NCBI GenBank assembly: GCA_964247975.1
Contig: CAXTWH010000002.1
Coordinates: 134,323-198,322, forward strand
Source of the DNA: KBS-96 sp964247975
Lineage (GTDB): Bacteria > Acidobacteriota > Terriglobia > Bryobacterales > Bryobacteraceae
DNA length: 64,000 nucleotides
Direction of reading: 5' to 3'
Shown: positions 51,209-60,700 of the stretch, piece after piece
Position numbering within the stretch: the stretch's first letter is position 1
How the letters are laid out: every line of letters starts with the position of its first letter
The notes under the pieces: model-generated
The model's input: only the letters and a program-made list of their open reading frames with translations
Database searches by the model: none
What the model was told of the DNA's origin: nothing
Made by a program: the position numbers and the translations under genes

Positions 51209-54200
51209 ATGCCCGGCATCCGCGACACCGCTTATCCACAACTGAAAGCGACTCCTTCTCCGAAGGAGCTGGAGGAGGTCTACACGCCCAGTGTGATGGA
51301 ACTGGTCTGGGCGGAAGAGCGGACTCGGCAGGATGCGCCGCGTGTCGGACTGCTCGCGCTGCTGAAAACCTTTCAGCGGCTCGGCTATTTTGTTCCGCTC
51401 GCGGAGGTGCCGCTGCCTATTCTCGAGCATGTAGCACAGCAGGCGGGTTGTCCCGTCCTTCCGCCCGACTTGGCTCGTTATGATGCCAGCTCAGCCCGCC
51501 GCCGGCACATGCTGCTCGTGCGCGATTACGTGGGCGTCAGAGCTTGGGGAGAAGAAGCGCAGGAAACGATGCGACAGGCCAGCCGCGAAGCGGCCTGCGC
51601 GCTCGAAGATCTTGCCGATATCATTAATTTCACACTGGAGCAGTTGGTGCGGCAACGATTCGAGCTGCCCGGCTTTTCCCTCCTCCACCGAGCCGCCCAG
51701 CAGGCGCGCGCCGCCATCAATCGCGAGTATCAAGCCCTGGTCTGTCAGCGTCTGGGAGAACAGAGCCGTCGGCAGTTGGAACGGCTGCTGACCCGCGTCG
51801 GAGATGAGGCCACGAGTCTTTGGTACCGGCTCAAAAGCGAACCGAAACAGCCCACCGCACAAAATAACCGGGACTTTCTGGAGCATTTGGATTGGCTGCG
51901 CGAACAGGCGATTGCCGCTGACCTCTTTGCAGGCATCCCCGATATCAAGGTCAAGCAGTTCGCGGCGGAGGCGCGCTCCCTCGATGTAGCCTCAATGAAC
52001 GACCTGAAGGAGTCCAAACGGTTCACCCTCGCGGCGGCGCTGGTGCTGGCACAAACCGCGCGGGCGCTCGACGATGTGGCCGACATGTTCGTGCGGCTTA
52101 TGCAGCGACTGCACAACCGAGCTTCGGAAGCCTTGCTGCAGCACCAGGCCGAGCACGTCGAACGTACTGATCATCTCGTCGCCACGCTACAGGATGTGAC
52201 CTTGGCCTACCAGAGCGAGGGCACGGCCGAAGAGCGGCTGGCAGCCATCGGCGTGTTTCTGGAGCCGGAAGCGGACCGCATTCTGGAGCAGTGTGAAGCG
52301 CATCAGGCCACCGCCGGACGAAATTATCTGCCGTTTCTCACGCGCTTTTACTCTCATCAGCGAGCCGCTCTGTTTCGCTTCCTGGAAAGTATAGAGCTGG
52401 TGTCCACGTCGGCCGATGCGAGCACAACGGACGCCATTGCCTTCCTGCTCGCTCACAAGACCAGCCGCCAAGAAAAACTCTCCCTTACGGATCAGCGGGA
52501 ACCCAATCCACCGCGAGCCATACTCGACCTTTCGTTTGTCAGCGAGCCCTGGTGGCCGTTGGTCACACCGGAGACAAAGCTAACCGAAACGCCTACCCAC
52601 GTATCTCGGCGTTGGCTTGAACTCTGCGTCCTGACCCAAGTCATGCAGGAGCTCAAATCCGCCGATCTGTGCGTGCCCGGCAGCGACCGCTATAGCGACT
52701 ACCGAGAGCAGTTCGTGAGCGACGAAGAATACCAGCAGGGCCTTATCTCTTACGGAGAACGTGCCGGCGTGCCGACCGACCCGCCGAGTTTCATTCGTGC
52801 CCTGCAAGAAAAGTTGGAAAAGGCGGCGCGGCAAGCCGATGCCAGATTTCCAGCCAATGAATACCTGCGCATCGAAAAGGGAGAGGCGGTTCTGAAACGC
52901 GTTCGACGCAATCCCGATCCTATCGGCCTACGTGCGTTTGAGCGGAACCTGAAGGACCGCATGACGCCCGTGGGCATTCTCGATATCCTCGTCGACACCG
53001 AAGAGTGGCTGCACTGGACGCGCCACTTCGGCCCGATCTCGGGCCATGACACCAAGCTCGCTAACCCCGTGGAGCGCTATCTCATCACCACGTTCTGCTA
53101 CGGATTCGATTTCGGACCCACTCAAACCTCGCGCTCCATTCGGGGACTGGACCGGCGGCAAGTGGCGTTTGTCAATCAACGGCATGTGACCGAAGACAAT
53201 CTGAACGAAGCGATCACGACGGTGGTCAACGGGTACAACGAATTTCCGTTGCCGAAGATCTGGGGCCTGGGCAAACATGCTTCGGCAGACGGCACCAAAT
53301 GGGATCTCTACGCCCTGAACCTCGCGGCGGAGTACCATCTCCGCTACGGCGGCTACGGTGGCATTGGCTACTACTTGGTGTCAGACATGTACATCGCCCT
53401 GTTTTCCCGCTTTACAACTTGCGGTTCTTGGGAAGGCCATTACATCCTAGACTTCCTGCAGGAAAACCAATCCGACGTGCAGCCGGATACGGTGCATGCG
53501 GATACGCAAGGCCAGAGCGCGGCGATCTTCGGCTTGGCCCATCTGCTCGGCATTCGCCTGCAGCCGCGCATTCGCAACTGGAAAGGATTGAACTTATTCC
53601 GTCCGCACCCCGAGAGCCGCTACGAACATATTGATTGTTTGTTCACGAAACGAGTAGATTGGGAGCTGATCGAAACCATGCTGCCCGAAATGCTGCGCGT
53701 GGCGGTCTCCATCGGGGCGGGCAAAATCAAGCCCTCGACCGTTCTCCGGCGTTTGGCGACGTATTCCCGCAAAAACAAATTGTATTTCGCGTTTCGTGAG
53801 CTGGGCTACGTCGTGCGCACGATGTTCTTGCTGGAGTATCTGTCCGATGTCGAACTGCGGCGGCTCATTCAGTCCGCCACGAACAAAAGTGAACGGTTTA
53901 ACCAGTTTGTGCAATGGGTCGCTTTCGGCGGCGGCGCGCTCGCCTCGGAAGGGGTGCGAGACGAGCAACGTAAGTTCATCAAGTACAACCATCTGGTAGC
54001 GAACCTGCTGATTTATCACAATGTCGTGACCATGACGAAATCCTTGGAGCGCTTAGCGGCGGATGGATACACTTTCGATGAGGACCTGGTTTCCTCGATC
54101 AGCCCGTACCTGACCGAACACATCAACCGGTTCGGCCGTTATCTCTTAAAGCGCGACCGGGTGCCGGAACCGCTGGACGGCGTACGTGTGCTCCGGATGC

Positions 54201-54247
54201 CGCCCCGTTCCGAAGGCATGAGGCGGATGGCTCGGGCCGCTGTGTGA
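51209..54247 (+). CDS. tnpA: Tn3-family transposase with DUF4158 N-terminal domain
   Basis: A 1,012-residue DDE transposase for replicative transposition. The N-terminal DUF4158-like domain starts MPGIRDTAYPQLKATPSPKE. The catalytic triad in the C-terminal domain is D694 (HASADGTKWD), D765 (VHADTQGQSA) and E895 (NKSERFNQF). The frame is complete and ends 6 bp inside the right terminal repeat (stop at 54245-54247). It lies one base after tnpR and is likely co-transcribed. Confidence 0.95.
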   Translation: MPGIRDTAYPQLKATPSPKELEEVYTPSVMELVWAEERTRQDAPRVGLLALLKTFQRLGYFVPLAEVPLPILEHVAQQAGCPVLPPDLARYDASSARRRHMLLVRDYVGVRAWGEEAQETMRQASREAACALEDLADIINFTLEQLVRQRFELPGFSLLHRAAQQARAAINREYQALVCQRLGEQSRRQLERLLTRVGDEATSLWYRLKSEPKQPTAQNNRDFLEHLDWLREQAIAADLFAGIPDIKVKQFAAEARSLDVASMNDLKESKRFTLAAALVLAQTARALDDVADMFVRLMQRLHNRASEALLQHQAEHVERTDHLVATLQDVTLAYQSEGTAEERLAAIGVFLEPEADRILEQCEAHQATAGRNYLPFLTRFYSHQRAALFRFLESIELVSTSADASTTDAIAFLLAHKTSRQEKLSLTDQREPNPPRAILDLSFVSEPWWPLVTPETKLTETPTHVSRRWLELCVLTQVMQELKSADLCVPGSDRYSDYREQFVSDEEYQQGLISYGERAGVPTDPPSFIRALQEKLEKAARQADARFPANEYLRIEKGEAVLKRVRRNPDPIGLRAFERNLKDRMTPVGILDILVDTEEWLHWTRHFGPISGHDTKLANPVERYLITTFCYGFDFGPTQTSRSIRGLDRRQVAFVNQRHVTEDNLNEAITTVVNGYNEFPLPKIWGLGKHASADGTKWDLYALNLAAEYHLRYGGYGGIGYYLVSDMYIALFSRFTTCGSWEGHYILDFLQENQSDVQPDTVHADTQGQSAAIFGLAHLLGIRLQPRIRNWKGLNLFRPHPESRYEHIDCLFTKRVDWELIETMLPEMLRVAVSIGAGKIKPSTVLRRLATYSRKNKLYFAFRELGYVVRTMFLLEYLSDVELRRLIQSATNKSERFNQFVQWVAFGGGALASEGVRDEQRKFIKYNHLVANLLIYHNVVTMTKSLERLAADGYTFDEDLVSSISPYLTEHINRFGRYLLKRDRVPEPLDGVRVLRMPPRSEGMRRMARAAV

Positions 54248-54276
54248 CAATCCAACGCGAATCCTTACCGTGGGTG
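54242..54276 (-). repeat. Right terminal inverted repeat (IRR)
   Basis: 35 bp beginning GTGTGAC on the plus strand and ending CGTGGGTG; it is the inverse of IRL with three differences. It overlaps the last 6 bp of tnpA including its stop codon. Confidence 0.92.
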
Positions 54277-54281
54277 AATAT
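54277..54281. repeat. Target-site duplication, right copy (AATAT)
   Basis: Second copy of the five bases flanking the transposon, adjoining the right terminal repeat and matching 49877-49881 exactly. Confidence 0.9.
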
Positions 54282-54784
54282 GAATTAACCGTCTCAATAC
54301 CCATGCGGCGAAGAATCAGGCGATGTTCCGATTTGCTGTTTATCTTCTTGTAGGGCGGATTCAGAATCGCATGAGTGAAACGACCTGAATCCCGCAAGCT
54401 TTGAAGCGCGGCTTCATGAATGAAATCGTTTAGTGAAACATGGTACTGCAATGGCAGGCGTACAGCATAGCTGGCAAGTGTACTTTCGAGATGCCGTTGC
54501 AGAACATCATCAATTTCGTAAGCATGAACTTCTACATTCTGAAAACTGAAACCCTGGCCTGATGTCCAACGGTCCAGAAAGGCGCATGAAAGTGATCCCA
54601 CACCGGCACCAGCATCAAGCAATCGGCAGGTCTGAAGAGTGCTTGGCGGAAAAAGGGAAGCCATGAAGCGCGCCACTGCTGCCGGAGTCATGAACTGGCC
54701 CAACTCAGATTTCCTTTTGAGCGCAATCTCTGGAGCAATCTCCCGCCGTACAGCGTCAGCGTGTTCGAGTAATCGAATTGCCAA
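54277..54784 (-). pseudogene. Adenine methyltransferase, N-terminal half (disrupted)
   Basis: The 5' part of the M gene, from ATG 54784 (MAIRLLEHADAV). It carries the family FMTPAAVARFMASLF block, SAM motif I DAGAGVGSL, and catalytic motif IV NPPY in HAILNPPYKK. The frame then runs into the transposon and continues 43 codons before a stop at 54146. Joined to 48900-49876 it restores a 494-residue methyltransferase, close to my recollection of the size of M.BsuBI. Alone it lacks the target-recognition half. Confidence 0.9.
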
Positions 54785-54917
54785 GTTTTTATTGTCCTGT
54801 GAGTAGTTGAATAGTTGTAGGGATTGCTTTTAAACACCCATTAATTTCTTTTCGGCTTTTATTACAGCTTCTTGAGGTTCTTGCCGCGAATTCTCCAGCT
54901 ATGGCCGTCCTTCAGCC

Positions 54918-55058
54918 ATGAAAACGATTTCTGCAAATTCTATACTCAATTTTAATCAAGAAGCGGTTCTCACGATTTTTAATAGTTTAGCTTTGGGATC
55001 TGAGCGGAAAAATGTTTTGTGGATGATTATGAGAGCTGTATCCACCACCTCCCATTAA
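54918..55058 (+). CDS. Small hypothetical ORF, intact relative of the pseudogene at 47677
   Basis: A 46-residue ORF (MKTISANSILNFNQEAVLTI, then FNSLALGSERKNVLWMIMRA, then VSTTSH). It is the better-kept copy of a repeat also present at 47677, in the same orientation, on the other side of the restriction-modification locus. Substitutions between copies fall in coding-like positions, but the ORF may be truncated at its 3' end, where it overlaps the convergent gene at 55055 by four bases. Function unknown. Confidence 0.4.
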   Translation: MKTISANSILNFNQEAVLTIFNSLALGSERKNVLWMIMRAVSTTSH

Positions 55059-55299
55059 TCCTCGCCAGCCTGAGTCGCCAAAGCGCCAATAGCGGCATCG
55101 ACGTTTTTAAGCAGCGTTTCTGGGGCTGATTGGCCAGCAGACCATCCAGCAGCCGAACAATATTTTTCGTAGCTAAGCTAACAATGCCTTTCTCATCATC
55201 CCGCAAGCGGCGCAGTTCCGTAACGGCCTGCGGGTACTCACCTTGTCGGATTTTCTGTCCAATCGCGTGCAGAAGCTGAATGGCTTCATCCGTTGTCAC
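55055..55299 (-). pseudogene. Small hypothetical protein with a frameshift at GGGG (55122-55125)
   Basis: As written, the frame from ATG 55299 (MTTDEAIQLLHAIGQKIRQG) runs to LLANQP and then into an unlikely Leu/Arg/Trp-rich tail stopping at 55027. Adding one base at the GGGG tract (55122-55125) joins it to a frame reading PETLLKNVDAAIGALATQAG and ending at TAA 55055-55057, giving an 81-residue protein. The repaired form reads like a natural small protein, so this is either a real frameshift or a homopolymer miscall. Role unknown. Confidence 0.55.
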
Positions 55300-55308
55300 G
55301 GGAAAACC

Positions 55309-55893
55309 TCAATCTTCCAGCGAGCGATTCCAAGTGAGAACCACGCGCGTGTCGCGTTCAAACCCAAGCGTGCTGACTGAGCCGGTTCCAAGCGAAAACA
55401 GTTGTCCTCCAGCAGGCGGCAAGTCGAGCCAACAGGACGCTAGGATCCGCAGAATATGTCCATGCGCAAACAAAGCGACCGGACCATCCGCCGTTACTGC
55501 TTGATCAATCACTTTCTGCGCCCGGTGGCCTACTTGTTCCAGTGTTTCGCCATTCGGCACGCCGTTTCTCCATAAATTCCAGTTCGGCCTTTCTTCACGG
55601 ATTTCAGCGGTGCTGCGTCCTTCATAATCGCCGTAATCCCATTCGCTCAAATTTTCATTAATCTGGGCCACAGCGCCGTATCCGGCAATCTCGCAAGTTC
55701 GCCGGGCCCGCAGCCGGGGACTGCAAAGAACCATTGCGAAACTCCGGCCTTCCAGATAGCGGCGAATTTCAACGGCGCGTTCCGCGCCCCGTTCCGTTAA
55801 GGGAATATCAGTGGTTCCGGTATGCGCGCCCGAAAGGCTCCACGCGGTTTCACCATGTCGGATCAGCCACAGCACGTTTCGATTATTCAGCAC
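55309..55893 (-). CDS. Histidine phosphatase family protein (phosphoglycerate-mutase-like)
   Basis: A 194-residue phosphatase of the histidine acid/PGM superfamily. GTG at 55893 is preferred because the phosphohistidine motif LIRHGETAWS then lies near residue 9-18. It has further blocks LTERGAERA, VLCSPRLRARRTCEI (arginine), SEWDYGDYEGRS and a C-terminal FAHGHILRILA with the second histidine. Upstream starts to 55998 would add an unconserved leader. Substrate could be a phosphosugar or another small metabolite. Confidence 0.85.
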   Translation of the reverse strand: MLNNRNVLWLIRHGETAWSLSGAHTGTTDIPLTERGAERAVEIRRYLEGRSFAMVLCSPRLRARRTCEIAGYGAVAQINENLSEWDYGDYEGRSTAEIREERPNWNLWRNGVPNGETLEQVGHRAQKVIDQAVTADGPVALFAHGHILRILASCWLDLPPAGGQLFSLGTGSVSTLGFERDTRVVLTWNRSLED

Positions 55894-56057
55894 GAACCGG
55901 TCCTTTGAAGATTTCCATAGCTTACAATGTTCCAGCCTGTTGTTGTTTGGGCCATTGAACCCTGATTTTAAACTCTCATCAAAAAACAACAATCGCAATT
56001 CGCCAGGTATGAATATCCTATGAACCTTTTATCGTTTGTTTTCAAGGCTTCAACATC

Positions 56058-57770
56058 ATGAATAAAGCAGCACCGGATACAAGTGAACCAACCGTCCAGT
56101 CTTCCGCCTGGACGCCGTTAAGCCGTCCGCTGTTTCGCGACCGCTGGCTGGCTTCGCTGGTTTCAAATACCGGCGGCTGGATGCAGGACACTGCCGCCAC
56201 TTGGCTGATGACTTCGCTCACCAGTTCGCCGCTGATGATTGCGTTGATGCAAACTGTCGCCAGTTTGCCGGTGCTGTTGTTCGGGTTGATCGCCGGCGCA
56301 ACAGCCGATATTCTCGACCGGCGCAAGCTGCTGCTCTTCTGGCAGACCTGGATGCTGTTCGCGGCGGTGCTGCTCAGCCTTTTCAGCTTTGCCGGGGTGA
56401 TTGGGCCTTGGCTGTTGTTGACCCTTACCTTGCTGCTCAACATCGGCGCGGCCCTCAACAATCCGGCCTGGCAGTCAATTGTGCCGGAACTGGTGCCGCG
56501 CGCGGAACTGCCGAATGCGATTGCCTTGAACAGCGCCGGTTACAATCTGGCGCGCGCTTTGGGTCCGGCGTTGGGCGGTTTGGGCATTGCGATTTTCGCC
56601 AAAGTGATGATCGGCGCGGGAGCCGTTTTCCTGTTTAATGCGCTTTCCTTTATGTTCGTGATTGTTGTGCTTTACGTCTGGAAGCGGCAGCCGCTGCACA
56701 CGACGGACCTGCCGGCTGAACGCCTGCTCAGTTCCATCCGCGCCGGGCTGCGCTACGTTCACTATGCGGGTGAAATGAAGGCGGTTCTGATTCGCGCCTT
56801 TCTCACCACCAGCGGCGTCAGCGCGATGTGGGCGTTGCTGGCGGTGGTGGCGCAGCATGATTTGAAACATGGCTCGCTCGGCTATGGCTTGTTAAACGCC
56901 TGCATCGGAATCGGAGCGGTAACGGGCGCAATCCTGCTGCCGAAGATACGCATCCGGTTTTCGGCTGATGTGATTGTGGCGGCGGCGGCGGTCATTTTTG
57001 CCGTGACGCTGCTGGTGATGGCGTTTATGCCGCAGACCTTGGTTCTGATTGTCGCGCTGCTCGCTGCCGGTTTTGCCTGGACCAGCACCACTTCCACTTT
57101 CAACATCGCGGTTCAAACTTCCGTGCCGTCGTGGGTGCAGGCCCGCGCGCTCGGCACTTATCAGATGGTGTTTCAGGCAGGCATGGCTTTAGGAAGCGCG
57201 GCTTGGGGCGCTTTGGCCCAACATACCAGCACCTCCACTGCTCTTCTGGCAGCGGCCGTTTGTTTATTAATCGGCTTGCCCGCGACCCGGCGTTACCGGA
57301 TTATGACGCGCAGGCAGGCGAATCTTTCTTCCGCCAAAGCTAGTGGACTAACCCGCTCCGATCCGGCTGTGGTGATTGATCTGCGCCCGGAAGACGGGCC
57401 GGTCCGAATTACGATTGATTATCAGATTGATCCGGCCCAAGCCGAACAGTTTATTGGCGCGATTGACGATTTAAAAGGAATCCGCCTGCGCGATGGAGCC
57501 ATGCGATGGGGCTTGTTTCACGATACGCAGCACCCCGCCCTCTACGTGGAAAGTTTCCTGGTGGAATCTTGGGCGGAGTACCTGCGCCAGCGCGAGCGGT
57601 TCACAGTGGAAGACCTGAACATCCGTGAAAAAGTTCTGCAATTTCACCGCGGCCCGGATCTTCCCTTGGTTTCGCGAATGCTATACACGCCCACATCCCC
57701 GCGCAGGCGTAAACATACCCTGAATACAACTAAAACTGGAAATGCAGGCCGAACTGCATCTGACGCATAG
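56058..57770 (+). CDS. MFS exporter (EntS-type) with C-terminal ABM-like domain
   Basis: A 570-residue protein. Residues 25-415 are a major-facilitator transporter with about 11-12 helices and family blocks NTGGWMQDTAATWLMTSLT, GATADILDRRKLLL and PELVPRAELPNAIALNS, close to EntS/DUF894 enterobactin exporters. The last 130 residues form an extra soluble domain (VRITIDYQIDPAQAEQFIGA, then HPALYVESFLVESWAEYLRQ) that resembles an antibiotic-biosynthesis-monooxygenase ferredoxin-like fold. The 3' end overlaps the convergent Oar-like receptor gene by 41 bp. Confidence 0.85.
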   Translation: MNKAAPDTSEPTVQSSAWTPLSRPLFRDRWLASLVSNTGGWMQDTAATWLMTSLTSSPLMIALMQTVASLPVLLFGLIAGATADILDRRKLLLFWQTWMLFAAVLLSLFSFAGVIGPWLLLTLTLLLNIGAALNNPAWQSIVPELVPRAELPNAIALNSAGYNLARALGPALGGLGIAIFAKVMIGAGAVFLFNALSFMFVIVVLYVWKRQPLHTTDLPAERLLSSIRAGLRYVHYAGEMKAVLIRAFLTTSGVSAMWALLAVVAQHDLKHGSLGYGLLNACIGIGAVTGAILLPKIRIRFSADVIVAAAAVIFAVTLLVMAFMPQTLVLIVALLAAGFAWTSTTSTFNIAVQTSVPSWVQARALGTYQMVFQAGMALGSAAWGALAQHTSTSTALLAAAVCLLIGLPATRRYRIMTRRQANLSSAKASGLTRSDPAVVIDLRPEDGPVRITIDYQIDPAQAEQFIGAIDDLKGIRLRDGAMRWGLFHDTQHPALYVESFLVESWAEYLRQRERFTVEDLNIREKVLQFHRGPDLPLVSRMLYTPTSPRRRKHTLNTTKTGNAGRTASDA

Positions 57771-60700
57771 CGAACTGCAGTTGCGTAATCTGCCCTGCTC
57801 CCTGGTTGTCAATGTAAGCGTTCGGCAAACCGAGATTCACGTGATTGAACACGTTGTAAGCTTCGCCGCGAAGCTCCAGTGATTTTCCTTCCCAAGGCAG
57901 AAAGTTCTTGGAAATCGAAATATTGGAAACAGCCTCGTCCGGCCCGCGCAGCGTGTTGCGCCCCACGGTGCCGTTGCGATATGGCTGCTGCGGCTCGGTA
58001 AAGGCAGCCGGATTAAACCACAAATCCGCGCTTTGATGTGGCACATGGGGATTGCCGATAATATCAGCCCGCACGTTATTGAAATCCGCATTCAACAGCG
58101 GCGCATTGCCCACTTGCGCGGTAAACGGCAAGCCGCTGCCGAAGGTGTGGATGCCGCTTAAACGCCAGCCGCCCAGAACCGCATCGGCTATCTTGCTGCC
58201 GCCCAGTTTCCAGTAGCGGTCGCGCCCGAACGGCAGGTCAAAATTATGGGCCAAAGTCACAACATGCGTCCGATCCCAGGAAAGCGGCCCGTGGCTGGCG
58301 CGAACATTGTAATTATCGGAAAAGCCGCCGGCTCCTTCCGAATTGCCCAGCACTTTCGACCAGGTATAAGTCAGCAGAAAATCGAAGCCGCGCGAAAACT
58401 GTTTTTGCAGCTTGGTTTGCAGGGCATTGTAGCTGGAATTATCGCAGTTGCATGTTTGGTAAAGACCTTGGCTTAAGCCGTACAACTGGTAAAACGGACG
58501 GCGCGGATTGTAATCGCCCGGCCCGGGAATCGCCTGATTTCGGTTCAAGGACAGGAATAAATGACGGCCCACATTGCCGACATAAGCCGCTTCAAATGCG
58601 GTGGTAGTCGTGATCTGGCGCTGCACCGTGAAATTCCAGAATTCCACTTCGGGAATTCGGTAGGAATTTGCAGGATCGGTGAAATAGTTGATGCCGATTC
58701 CATCCGGCAAAGGATAACTTCCGCTGGCGCTCACTGGAGGAGCTTGCGGAATCGGCGGCCCAGCCAGCAAATTGAAGGAAGCCGAGTAATTATTTGCTTG
58801 AGGAACAGTTTGCGGATTTACGATCGGCGGATTGTAATCCGCGCCTTGACCGAACACCGCGCCTAATCCGCTGGGGGTAAAGCTAATGCCGTAGCCGGTG
58901 CGGATCACCGTTTTCGGCGTAGCCTGGTAAGCAATGCCTAAGCGCGGCGCAAAACCCAGATTGTAAGCTTGCACGCCCAGGTTGCTCGGAACCGAGCCGA
59001 TTCCGGCAGCCAGCACATCGCCGGTGGCCGGATCGAAACTGCCTGCCCCGCCCGGTTTGGCCGCTGTCTGTGGCAGGTAATCTTCCCAGCGCAAGCCGTA
59101 GTTCACGGTCAGTTTTGAAGTGATGCGCCAGGAATCCTGAGCAAACACGAACAAGCGGGTTTGCCGCAGGCCGGGATAATAGTTTGAGCCTGTGTAATAG
59201 CGCCCGAACGAACTGGGTAAGCCTAACAGGTAAGAAGCAAGGCCGGAACCGGTGGAAGCCAGCCCGTTTGCCAGCGTGTCCAAATCCGCATTGCCGGTAA
59301 TGGAATTGTTGAACCCGATTTCGCCGGAGCGATGCGTATCGCTTGGAATACGCTGCTGCTGCGCCCGGCGCACATCAACGCCGAACTTCAGAGTGTGGTT
59401 ACCGGCGGTTTTGGTCCAGTTGTTCACCCATTGAAAATGATTCTCCGTTTCCTTCAACGGGCAGTTGCACTGGTTAATGGAAAGCGAATAACCAAACTGG
59501 AATCCGCCGCTGCCGTTGCTGCTGAAAGCAGGCATGCCGCTGGTTTCCACTGAACCGGTGTTTAAGCCCGGCAAACCAGCGTCGCTAGCTGGAGAAGTGC
59601 CGACGCCATTCGGCTGCACACGAACGCGATAGCGGTAGAACCCGAAGCGCGCATCAGTAACGAGCGTGGGGCTGAAGGTATGGTCCAGACCCACCGCCAG
59701 GCTTTGGTTGCGGTCAATGGAATCGCCGGAAAAGCCGAAAGCGGAAGGCCCGCCGCCTAAGTCACCAAAAGCCGCCGGAGAGTAATTATTGAAATCCGCC
59801 AGCGTGTAGCGGGCAAACACGTGCGTGGCGGTGGTCCAGTTGTAATCCACGCGCCCGTCGTACTGGTCGCTATTCACACGCTGACTGGCGGACGTGATGT
59901 AGTTGTTGTAAATATCGCTGCCGTTGTTGGGCAGCGGCACAGCGGAAAGCAGCTTTACCATTGGCGCGGCAACAGGAATTATATTGATCTGCCCGTTGCT
60001 GGAATACACCTGGCGGCCTGCGCCGCTGGCATCTCCGGTAGCCGGATTGAAAACCATTCCCGCTCGGGCAGCCACGACGTTCCCTTCGGTGGTGTTGACG
60101 GTTGCCGGATTAGCGCAGGGTCCAGCGGAAACGCTTCCGTCGTTGCAGATATAGCTGCCGAGCAGCGCGCTTAGGTCGCCGGAGCGTTCCGCTGCGGTGG
60201 GCACAGTGGTTAAGATGCCGCCGCCGTTGCGACGCCGTGAACCCTGGTAATCGAAAAAGCCGAACAGTTTGTCTTTAATAATCGGAGCGCTGAACGACCC
60301 GCCAAACTGATTCCAGCGGATCGGCGGGTTCAGATGGGTGAAGCGATCGCTGGCGTTTGTGATGTCATTCCGCAGAAATTCAAATAAGGAGCCGTGCAAC
60401 TGATTGGTTCCTGATTTTGTGGTGGCTTGAATCAACGCTCCGGCAGCGGACCCGAATTCTGCATCGTAGTTGCTGGTGCTGACCTTGAACTGCTGCAAAG
60501 AATCGAGGTTCGGATTAATGACCGCGATACCTAAAATCGCGCTCTCATTTTCTGTTCCATCCAGGAAAAATCCGTTGGAAGTAAAGAACTGGCCGTTTAC
60601 ATTGGCTTGAATGCCGGCTTGCGGGTTTTCGCTGGCGGCATGTTGCAGTGAGCTTAACTGTGTACCTGGAATTACCAGCAGCAGATTGGTCAGGTTGCGG

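Larger units (their letters stand above)
49882..54276 (+). mobile_element. Tn3-family transposon, 4,395 bp, inserted in the M gene
   Basis: Bounded by 35-bp inverted repeats (49882-49916 and 54242-54276; 32 of 35 positions identical) and 5-bp AATAT duplications. Carries, all on the plus strand, a small membrane-protein gene, a candidate res site, a serine resolvase and a 1,012-aa Tn3-type transposase. All frames are intact, and removal restores the host gene perfectly, so the insertion is probably recent. The repeats start CACCC, not the GGGG common in Tn3 elements. Codon use looks more GC-rich than in the flanking restriction-modification genes. Confidence 0.95.

Noticed and set aside
54146..54276. 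Extension of the methyltransferase frame into the transposon
   Set aside because: The 43 codons after the insertion point are the antisense of tnpA and the terminal repeat, not part of a real protein.
47953..55058. Larger defence island around the restriction-modification locus
   Set aside because: No further defence genes flank it: an efflux operon lies on one side, a histidine phosphatase and an MFS exporter on the other.
59821..60174. 117-codon plus-strand ORF inside the Oar-like receptor gene
   Set aside because: Shadow frame; the receptor frame carries domain and barrel patterns throughout.
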